Of a stretch of 64,000 nucleotides of DNA, positions 57,380-64,000 are shown one piece after another. The notes under the pieces were generated by a model that was given only the letters and a program-made list of their open reading frames with translations, did not search any database and was not told the DNA's origin. The position numbers and the translations under genes were made by a program. Each line of letters opens with the position of its first letter. Positions within the stretch are counted from its first letter, which is position 1. This DNA is from Bifidobacterium anseris (GTDB lineage: Bacteria; Actinomycetota; Actinomycetes; Actinomycetales; Bifidobacteriaceae), in the NCBI RefSeq assembly GCF_002860345.1, contig NZ_NMYC01000001.1:186001-250000 (forward strand). Direction: 5' to 3'.

Positions 57380-59719
57380 ATGGCGGACATGGACGAGGAG
57401 ATGCAGCCGGCCAACATGCTCGGCTGCGAAATCAGCGAGAACCCGCTCGATCCGCTTGCCCCGATCTTGGCCATCTGCCGGCAGCACCATCCGGACGAGG
57501 ACATGGAGATACTCTCGCGCGCCTACCGGCGCGCCGTGCTCCAGCATTCGACGCAGCGGCGCAAATCCGGCGAGCCGTACATCATCCATCCGCTCGCCGT
57601 CGCGCAGATCCTCGCCGACCTCGGCATGGGTCCGCTCGTCGTCGCAGCAGGCCTCCTGCACGACACGGTCGAGGACACCGACTACACGCTCGAGGAATGC
57701 CGCGCCGAGTTTGGCGACACGGTGGCCGGGCTCGTCGACGGCGTCACGAAGCTGACGAAGATGGACTACGGCGACTCGGCGCAGGCGGAGACGATCCGCA
57801 AGATGGTCGTCGCGATGAGCCGCGACGTGCGCGTGCTCGTCGTCAAGCTCGCCGACCGCGTACACAACGCGCGCACCTGGCGCTACGTCAAGCCGTCGAG
57901 CGCGCAACGCAAGGCGCGCGAGACGCTCGACGTCTACGCGCCGCTCGCGAACCGTCTGGGCATGAACGCGATCAAGACGGAGCTCGAGGAGCTGAGTTTC
58001 AAGGTCCTCTACCCGAAGATCTACAACGAAATCGTCATGCTCGTCGCGCACCGCGCCGGCCAGCGCGAGGTCTACCTCAAGCAGATCATCGCCGAGATCA
58101 ACGAGGATCTCGGGGATCTCAACATCCACGCGATGGTCACCGGACGACCGAAGGACTACTTCTCGATCTATCAGAAGATGATCGTGCGCGGCCATGATTT
58201 CTCCGACATCTACGACCTCGTCGGCGTGCGCATCATCGTCGACACAATTCAGGACTGCTATGCCGTGCTCGGCGCCGTGCATGCGCGCTGGAGCCCGGTG
58301 CCGGGCCGGTTCAAGGACTACATCGCGATGCCGAAGCTCAACATGTACCAGAGCCTGCACACGACGGTCGTCGGCCCCGGCGGCAAGCCGGTCGAGATCC
58401 AGATCCGCACGTGGGACATGCACCGGCGCGCCGAGTTCGGCATCGCCGCGCACTGGAAGTACAAGGCGAACGGGCAGGCCGGACGCGCGCTGAGCACGCC
58501 GGACAAGGCGGACCGCGAACGCGGCAGGCAGGAGCTCGAGGAGGCCGACAACCTCAAATGGATCCAGCAGCTCGCCGACTGGACGAGCGAGACGCCGGAT
58601 TCGAACGAGTTCCTCGGTTCACTCAAGGAGGACCTCGGTTCGGCCGAAGTGTACGTGTTCACGCCGAAGGGCAAGATCGTCTCGCTGCCGGCGGACGCCA
58701 CGCCGGTCGACTTCGCGTACGCCGTGCACACCGAGGTGGGTCACCGCACGATGGGCGCGCGCGTCAACGGGCGTCTCGTCCCGCTCGACACGACGCTCGA
58801 GAACGGCGACACCGTTGAGGTCCTCACGAGCAAGTCGGATACGGCCGGCCCGTCGCGCGACTGGCTGAGCTTCGTCAAAAGCCCGAAGGCCCGCAACAAG
58901 ATCCGCCAATGGTTCAGCAAGGAGCGGCGCACCGAGGCGATCGAGGAGGGCCGCGACGAGCTGACGCGCGCGATTCGCAAACGCAACCTGCCGGTCAACG
59001 CGCTGCTGACGCCGGAGGCGATGGTCGGCGTGGCCGACGACCTCAACCTGCCGAACGCCGAAGCGGTCTACGCGGCGATCGGCGAGGGGCAGGTCTCGAC
59101 ACAGAACGTCATCTCCCATCTGGTCAAGGACGCCGGCAGCGACGAGGTCGCCGAGGAGGCGGAGGAGGAGGTGCTGCCGCTGCGCGTGCCCAAGCGCCGC
59201 CACGCCGGCTCCGGCCCGGGCATCGCCGTCAAGGGAGTCACCGACATCTGGGTCAAGCTCGCCAAATGTTGTATGCCGGTGCCCGGCGACAGCATCATCG
59301 GCTTCATCACGCGCAACGAGGGCGTCTCGGTGCACCGCGTCGACTGCCTCAACATGATCAACCTCAAACACCGTGAACCCGAACGCGTCGTCGAAGTGTC
59401 GTGGACGAACGACAAGGGCCTGTTCATGGTGCGCATCCAGGTCGAGGCGCTCGACCGTCCGCATCTGCTTTCGGACGTGACGCGCGTGCTCTCCGACCAC
59501 GGCGTCAACATCCTGTCCGGTTCGATCGCGACCGGCTCGGACCGCGTCGCCACGAGCCAGTTCAGCTTCGAGATGGCCGATCCGCAGCATCTGAACACGT
59601 TGCTGTCCGCGGTGCGCAAGATCGACGGCGTCTTCGACGTCTACCGACTGACCGGCGCGAAGGACTCCGCGCAGCCGCGCATGCGCCGCATCCGCGACGG
59701 CCTCGACGCGCAGCACTGA
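57380..59719 (+). CDS. relA: Bifunctional (p)ppGpp synthetase/hydrolase RelA/SpoT
   Basis: Stringent-response enzyme. 779 residues: an HD hydrolase domain with LLHDTVEDTDY and KLADRVHNARTWRY, the synthetase domain with KPKDYFSIYQKM-like and MYQSLHTTVVGPGGKPVEIQIRT, MHRRAEFGIAAHWKYK, a TGS domain (VYVFTPKGKIVSLP), a zinc-finger/helical region (about CCMPVPGD) and a C-terminal ACT domain (LLSDVTRVLSDHGVNILSG). The intact HD residues suggest hydrolase activity too. A strong terminator follows. A single-domain synthetase lies at 9406. Confidence 0.96.
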   Translation: MADMDEEMQPANMLGCEISENPLDPLAPILAICRQHHPDEDMEILSRAYRRAVLQHSTQRRKSGEPYIIHPLAVAQILADLGMGPLVVAAGLLHDTVEDTDYTLEECRAEFGDTVAGLVDGVTKLTKMDYGDSAQAETIRKMVVAMSRDVRVLVVKLADRVHNARTWRYVKPSSAQRKARETLDVYAPLANRLGMNAIKTELEELSFKVLYPKIYNEIVMLVAHRAGQREVYLKQIIAEINEDLGDLNIHAMVTGRPKDYFSIYQKMIVRGHDFSDIYDLVGVRIIVDTIQDCYAVLGAVHARWSPVPGRFKDYIAMPKLNMYQSLHTTVVGPGGKPVEIQIRTWDMHRRAEFGIAAHWKYKANGQAGRALSTPDKADRERGRQELEEADNLKWIQQLADWTSETPDSNEFLGSLKEDLGSAEVYVFTPKGKIVSLPADATPVDFAYAVHTEVGHRTMGARVNGRLVPLDTTLENGDTVEVLTSKSDTAGPSRDWLSFVKSPKARNKIRQWFSKERRTEAIEEGRDELTRAIRKRNLPVNALLTPEAMVGVADDLNLPNAEAVYAAIGEGQVSTQNVISHLVKDAGSDEVAEEAEEEVLPLRVPKRRHAGSGPGIAVKGVTDIWVKLAKCCMPVPGDSIIGFITRNEGVSVHRVDCLNMINLKHREPERVVEVSWTNDKGLFMVRIQVEALDRPHLLSDVTRVLSDHGVNILSGSIATGSDRVATSQFSFEMADPQHLNTLLSAVRKIDGVFDVYRLTGAKDSAQPRMRRIRDGLDAQH

Positions 59720-59755
59720 GCGCACGGGCGGCATCGACACGTCATCAGCAACGAC

Positions 59756-59789
59756 AAGCGGACGGGAGGGGTGTCCCTCCCGTCCGCTT
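59756..59789. terminator. Bidirectional terminator after relA
   Basis: A perfect 15-bp stem (59756-59770 with 59775-59789), 4-nt loop, between convergent relA and the cyclophilin gene. Confidence 0.9.
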
Positions 59790-59858
59790 ATGTCGTCACG
59801 AAACCGGCCGCCGTCGCGACGTCGTTCGTCGTCGCGGGGCCTCGGCGGCCGAAAAGCC

Positions 59859-60398
59859 TCAGTCCTTGACTTCGATCGATTCGATCATGACCGGCTCGAG
59901 CGGGCAATCGCGCGCATCGGTCGCGACGGAGTCGATCCTGTCGACGATCGCCTTCGACGCCTCGTCGGCGACCTCGCCAAAGATCGTGTGGTGGCCGTCG
60001 AGCCACGGCGTCGGCACCGTCGTGATGAAGAACTGCGAGCCGTTCGTGCCGTGCAGCTTGCCGTCGGCGCCGCGGGCGAGGCCGGCGTTCGCCATCGCGA
60101 GCAGGTAGGGGCGGTCGAACTTGAGCGTCGGGACGATCTCGTCGTCGAAGTCGTAGCCGGGGCCGCCGGTGCCGGTGCCGAGCGGGCAGCCGCCCTGGAT
60201 CATGAAGTCCTTGATGACGCGGTGGAAGGTCAGGCCGTCGTAGAAGTGTTCGTTGGACTGCTCGCCGGTGAACGGGTCGCGCCAAGCCTTCTGGCCGGTG
60301 GCCAGACCGAGGAAGTTCTCGACGGTCTTGGGCGTCTTGTCGTCGAACAGGTCGATCGTGATATCACCTTCGGAGGTGTGCATGATAATAGTGGTCAT
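59859..60398 (-). CDS. Peptidyl-prolyl cis-trans isomerase, cyclophilin type
   Basis: Cytosolic protein-folding enzyme, 179 residues. Cyclophilin motifs: [69 protein letters not shown] with the active-site Arg, Phe, Gln and Trp. There is no signal peptide. The ATG at 60398 is preceded by TATGCT at 60412-60417, leaving a leader of about 7 nt. A long in-frame N-terminal extension upstream lies beyond this promoter and is unlikely to be translated. Confidence 0.93.
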   Translation of the reverse strand: MTTIIMHTSEGDITIDLFDDKTPKTVENFLGLATGQKAWRDPFTGEQSNEHFYDGLTFHRVIKDFMIQGGCPLGTGTGGPGYDFDDEIVPTLKFDRPYLLAMANAGLARGADGKLHGTNGSQFFITTVPTPWLDGHHTIFGEVADEASKAIVDRIDSVATDARDCPLEPVMIESIEVKD

Positions 60399-60526
60399 AC
60401 CTCGACACGGTAGCATACGGCCGCGCTCGCGCACGACGCTGCGCCCGACGGCGAACGGAGCGCCGCGCGCAGAATCGATGATGTCAATGAATCGATGATG
60501 TTGCTGAATCGATGATGCCGATGTCG

Positions 60527-61387
60527 TCACAGCACACCGAAATGCCGCAGAGCACGCACGACGCCGTCGTCGTCAACGCTTCGCGTGACGTAGTCGGCGG
60601 CCGCCTTCGCGTCGTCGGTGCCGTTGCCCATCGCGACGCCGATATGCGCGTAGCGCAGCATGTCCACGTCGTTGCCGCCGTCGCCGAAGGCCATTGACTG
60701 TTCGCGCGTCAGTCCGGCGTCGGACAGCAGCGCTTCGATGCCACGGTCCTTGCCGCCCGAGGCCGGGATGAGGTCGACGAAATCGGGATGCCAGCGCACG
60801 CCGCGCACATTACGGCATTCCCCGACGATCGCATGCTCGTCGTCGCGGCCCACATAGGGGCTGATTTGGTAGATGCGATGGTCGCCGATGCGCGTATGCG
60901 GGTCGATGAAGCGCAGCTTCGGCGCCGTCTTGCCCAGCGATTGCCACATCGCGCGCATCCGTGCGGAATCGTGGTTGAAATATGCGGTGTCGCGTTCGCC
61001 GAACACGGCGACGACGTCCGGATGACGGTCGAGCCAGCCGACGATCACGCGCACGTCCTCCTCGTCGATCGGCCGGTCCGCGACGATCGTGCCGTCGCTC
61101 CTGTAGCAGATTTGGCCGTTGACGGCGGCGATGCCGTCGAAACGGATCGGCAGCGCGTCGAGCACGACTTTCATCTGTTCGGGGGAGCGGCCGGTGCAGA
61201 TGTAGATGCGGATGCCCTTCGCGCGCAACGCGTCGAGCGCGTCGATCGTCGAGGGCGGCACCTCGTGCGTCGTGAAGCTCGTCAATGTGCCGTCGATGTC
61301 GAAGAACACGGCGCGCACGTCGCGCCCCGCCTCGCGGGCGGCTGCGTCGTTCGCGTATCGGTCGGAGTCGGTTGTGGTCGTCGTCAT
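60527..61387 (-). CDS. HAD-superfamily phosphatase, Cof/YidA type
   Basis: 286 residues. Motif [12 protein letters not shown] with the nucleophile Asp, motif [11 protein letters not shown], motif III Lys in [12 protein letters not shown], and motif [13 protein letters not shown] with the C2B cap region. This is the Cof-like group that acts on sugar phosphates or similar small molecules; the substrate is unknown. TAGACT lies 7 nt before the ATG at 61387 and no ribosome site exists, so a leaderless start is likely. Confidence 0.9.
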   Translation of the reverse strand: MTTTTTDSDRYANDAAAREAGRDVRAVFFDIDGTLTSFTTHEVPPSTIDALDALRAKGIRIYICTGRSPEQMKVVLDALPIRFDGIAAVNGQICYRSDGTIVADRPIDEEDVRVIVGWLDRHPDVVAVFGERDTAYFNHDSARMRAMWQSLGKTAPKLRFIDPHTRIGDHRIYQISPYVGRDDEHAIVGECRNVRGVRWHPDFVDLIPASGGKDRGIEALLSDAGLTREQSMAFGDGGNDVDMLRYAHIGVAMGNGTDDAKAAADYVTRSVDDDGVVRALRHFGVL

Positions 61388-61654
61388 GGAGGTCAGTCTA
61401 TCGTGCGCCGCTGCCGTTATTGTCGTCGCCGTCGTCGTCGCATGTGGACGCAGACGGCAACGTCGCCGGATGCGCGATCGTTGGCGTTGCCATGCGTGAA
61501 CGCCGCTTATAAGAGGAAACGATAACGACACGGCACCGTCGCGTCCCGCGCGGTCGTATCCTTGAACACGTCGCGGCGCCGACGGGCACGTTCGGGCGCA
61601 CGCGGGACCTACGCACACCAAGGAACCATCGAGAGAGGAACGAGAGGAAACGAG

Positions 61655-62683
61655 ATGAGCCAGAACAACGCCAACGAACCGGGCAAGGCGCCCGAGCTGA
61701 ACACCGACGAGCCGGTGCGCGTCAACCACACGGCGCGCAACATCATCATCGCCGTCGTCGTCGTGCTGCTCGTGGCGGCGGGCGCCTTCTTCGGCTTCCA
61801 CCGCGCGAACAACGGCGGGAAGGCGGCCGCGAGCGCCGAGACGAAGGGCACGAAGGACAATCCGGTGAAGATCGGCGTCGTCGGCGCGACCGATCCGCAG
61901 TGGATCGAATTCAAGAAGCAGGCCGAGGCGAAGGGCGTCTACGTGGACATCGTGGACTTCCAGGACTATACGAGCGAGAACCCGGCGCTCGACGCCGGCG
62001 ACCTCGACATGAACGAGTTCCAGCATCTGCTGTATCTGGCCAACTACAACGTGCAGAACAACAAGAACCTGCAGCCGCTCGGCGGCGTGGCGATCTACCC
62101 GCTCGGCGTCTACTCCTCCTTCGACAAGGACGGCAAGCCGAAGTACACCGACATCAAGGATCTGCCGGCCGGCTCGACGGTCGCGATTCCGAACGACGAG
62201 ACGAACCAGGCGCGCGCGATCGGCGTGCTCAAGGCCGCCGGCGTCGTCACGCTCAAGGGCGACTGGACGGCGTTCACGATTCCGCAGGACATCGACGAGG
62301 CGAAATCGAAGGTCAAGGTCGTGCCGATGAAGGCCGAGCAGATCGCAAACACACTCAAGTCGGGCGGCGACGACCTGTCCGCCGGCGTCATCAACAACGA
62401 CTACGTCGCCGACGCCGGCCTCGACCCGACCGACGCGATCTACCATGACGACGCAGAATCTGAGGAGTCGCGCCCCTACATCAACATCTTCGCCGTGCGA
62501 GCCGACGACGTGGACAACGCCGTGTACCGCAAGTGCGTCGAGATCTACCAGACGAAGCCGGTGCTCGACGCGCTGCAGGAGGAGTCGGCAGGCACCGCCG
62601 TGTTCGCAGACAAGTTCTCGCAGACCGAACTGGCGAAGTACCTGACCGACATCGAATCGGACATCCGCGCGAGCGGCAAGTGA
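61655..62683 (+). CDS. metQ: Methionine ABC transporter substrate-binding protein (MetQ/NlpA family)
   Basis: Captures methionine (or a derivative) for the MetNI importer. 342 residues: a polar start, a hydrophobic membrane helix (about 30-52, NIIIAVVVVLLVAAGAFFGF) with no lipobox cysteine, then the NlpA domain (VKIGVVGATDPQW, VDIVDFQDYTSENPALDAGDLDMNEFQH, AIPNDETNQARAIGVLKAAG). This suggests anchoring by the helix rather than by lipid. GAGAGGAAACGAG precedes the ATG. No SAM riboswitch was seen upstream. Confidence 0.92.
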   Translation: MSQNNANEPGKAPELNTDEPVRVNHTARNIIIAVVVVLLVAAGAFFGFHRANNGGKAAASAETKGTKDNPVKIGVVGATDPQWIEFKKQAEAKGVYVDIVDFQDYTSENPALDAGDLDMNEFQHLLYLANYNVQNNKNLQPLGGVAIYPLGVYSSFDKDGKPKYTDIKDLPAGSTVAIPNDETNQARAIGVLKAAGVVTLKGDWTAFTIPQDIDEAKSKVKVVPMKAEQIANTLKSGGDDLSAGVINNDYVADAGLDPTDAIYHDDAESEESRPYINIFAVRADDVDNAVYRKCVEIYQTKPVLDALQEESAGTAVFADKFSQTELAKYLTDIESDIRASGK

Positions 62684-62745
62684 GCCCTTCGCCGCACACG
62701 GCGCGCCGCCACGGGGCAACGCGCACGATGAGCCGCCCGTGCCGC

Positions 62746-62751
62746 TACAAT
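62746..62751 (+). promoter_or_regulatory. -10 hexamer of metN promoter
   Basis: TACAAT 87 nt before the metN start, giving metN its own promoter after metQ. Confidence 0.6.
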
Positions 62752-62838
62752 GGCGGCCGGCGGCTTTCTCTCGCATTCGGCGCGATGCGCGGGCGACGGG
62801 GGAGAGGCGGGGCAAATCAAGGAGACAAAGGCGACACA

Positions 62839-64000
62839 ATGACGCAAGGCAAGGAACCCATCATCGTCTTCGACCATGTGGTCAAGGAGTTCAGGCAGCG
62901 CGGCGCGAAGAAGACGATGCGCGCCGTCGACGACGTCTCGCTGAGCATCGACGAAGGCGACATTTTCGGCATCATCGGCTATTCGGGCGCCGGCAAGTCG
63001 ACGCTTGTGCGCATGATCAACGCACTCGAGCAGCCGACGAGCGGCACCGTCACCGTCATGGGCCACGACGTGTCGCATATGGGCGAGGGCAGGCTGCGGC
63101 CGGTGCGCCAGAAGATCGGCATGATCTTCCAGCAGTTCAATCTGTTCTCGCAGAAGACGGTCGCGCAGAACATCGCCTATCCGCTGAAGCTCGACCATTG
63201 GCGCAAGGACTATCAGGACAAGCGCGTCCGCGAGCTGCTCGAGTTCGTAGGCCTGTCCGAACATGCGAACAAGTACCCGTCGCAGCTGTCGGGCGGCCAG
63301 AAGCAGCGCGTCGGCATCGCGCGCGCCCTGGCGACGAACCCGAAGATCCTGCTTGCCGACGAGGCGACGAGCGCGCTCGACCCGGAGACGACGACCGAGG
63401 TGCTCCAGCTGCTCGAACGCGTCAACCGTCAGCTCGGCATCACGATCGTGCTCATCACGCATCAGATGAACGTCGTGCAGCAGATCGCCAACCGCGTCGC
63501 TGTCATGAGCGCCGGCCGCGTCGTCGAACAGGGCGATGTCTACGACGTCTTCGCCGCGCCGAAGCAGCCGGTCACGAAGCGCTTCATCGCCACGGCGATG
63601 GACGGCCTGCCCGACCCGGCGCGCATCGCCGTCATGCGCGAGCAGTGGCCGGGACGTCTCGTCACCGTCGTCGTGCGTCAGCGCGACATCGTCGACGCCG
63701 ACGGCAACGTGCTCGTGCCCGCCTCCGGACAGGACATCTCCGAACTCATCGCCCGCCACGGCATCAGCAGCGGCCTGCTGTACGGCGGCATCGACACCGT
63801 GCAGGACATCGCGATCGGCGCGATGACCTACGAGTTCACCGGCGACGAGGCGCGGATCGACGCCTTCCTCGACGACCTGCGCCGCCACAGCGACATCGTC
63901 GACTTCGGCACGAAGGCACATCCGGTCGATTACGACACGGCCGTCGAACGCGCCCGCATCGCGCTCGGCCCCGACGAGGCGACAGCCACGTCGACGCCCA
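62839..64000 (+). CDS. metN: Methionine ABC transporter ATP-binding protein MetN, partial at window end
   Basis: ATPase of the methionine importer; the last codons lie beyond the window (387 codons visible). Walker A GYSGAGKST, Q loop MIFQQFNLF, signature LSGGQKQR, Walker B ILLADEATSALD, and the H loop LITHQM. The C-terminal NIL/C2 regulatory domain (about 260-355, RLVTVVVRQRDIVDADGNVLVP and VQDIAIGAMTYEFTGDEARID) is typical of MetN and binds methionine for feedback inhibition. GGAGACAAAGG precedes the ATG. The membrane subunit metI should follow. Confidence 0.95.
   Translation, partial: MTQGKEPIIVFDHVVKEFRQRGAKKTMRAVDDVSLSIDEGDIFGIIGYSGAGKSTLVRMINALEQPTSGTVTVMGHDVSHMGEGRLRPVRQKIGMIFQQFNLFSQKTVAQNIAYPLKLDHWRKDYQDKRVRELLEFVGLSEHANKYPSQLSGGQKQRVGIARALATNPKILLADEATSALDPETTTEVLQLLERVNRQLGITIVLITHQMNVVQQIANRVAVMSAGRVVEQGDVYDVFAAPKQPVTKRFIATAMDGLPDPARIAVMREQWPGRLVTVVVRQRDIVDADGNVLVPASGQDISELIARHGISSGLLYGGIDTVQDIAIGAMTYEFTGDEARIDAFLDDLRRHSDIVDFGTKAHPVDYDTAVERARIALGPDEATATSTP

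Noticed and set aside
61504-61654. SAM riboswitch ahead of metQ
   Set aside because: The 150-bp leader has no recognisable S-box core.

Overview
The window is high-GC DNA from an actinobacterium, most probably Bifidobacterium or a close relative in the Bifidobacteriaceae. The grounds are the order pgsA-cinA-clgR-DUF3046-recA-recX, a LexA box of actinobacterial type before recA, SepH, DUF4193 and DUF4192 proteins, a rnpB gene beside recX, and a second type II topoisomerase (parE/parC) around rpoD. This placement rests on gene content and gene order, not on a database search. Most of the window is core chromosome; no tRNA, rRNA, transposase, integrase or CRISPR array was seen.

Layout. 1-5154: an ABC-2 type exporter (two permeases, one ATPase, minus strand) diverging from a NarL-type sensor kinase/regulator pair. 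5155-5531: an unusual array of four 34-bp palindromes at an exact 52-bp period. 5532-7002: a small kinase-like protein, frameshifted near its end, coupled to a nucleotidyltransferase. 7156-10182: a diaminopentanoate dehydrogenase-like oxidoreductase, a Bax inhibitor-1 protein and a small alarmone synthetase. 10323-20847: miaB, miaA, ftsK, pgsA, cinA, clgR, DUF3046, recA and recX. 20860-21235: rnpB on the minus strand. 21430-28905: hpf, secA, a DUF6892-like protein, trpD, a small membrane protein and plsC. 29037-33477: a PASTA Ser/Thr kinase, a polyprenyl synthase and a DUF4192-like protein. 33629-49106: rpoD, parE, a glycosyltransferase, an MFS transporter, lhr, a GRP-family sugar transporter and parC. 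49291-53616: an ABC system with an FHA-bearing ATPase, then a lower-GC patch with a LytTR regulator, a 63-residue ORF and three direct repeats. 53911-61387: a phosphodiesterase-like protein, sepH, DUF4193, dut, relA, a cyclophilin and a HAD phosphatase. 61655-end: metQ and metN (cut by the window edge).

How the parts fit. DNA repair (recA/recX under a LexA box, next to clgR), segregation and division (ftsK, parE/parC, sepH), translation quality (miaA, miaB, rnpB, hpf), stringent response (relA plus a small synthetase), secretion (secA), lipid synthesis (pgsA, plsC, polyprenyl synthase) and methionine uptake (metQ/metN) are all present. Many genes show a TAnnnT hexamer 6-8 nt before the start codon and no Shine-Dalgarno sequence, which suggests leaderless transcripts. 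The parts least explained by known families are the 52-bp palindrome array, a 33-bp element shared by the recA and polyprenyl-synthase/DUF4192 intergenic regions, and the LytTR/small-ORF patch.
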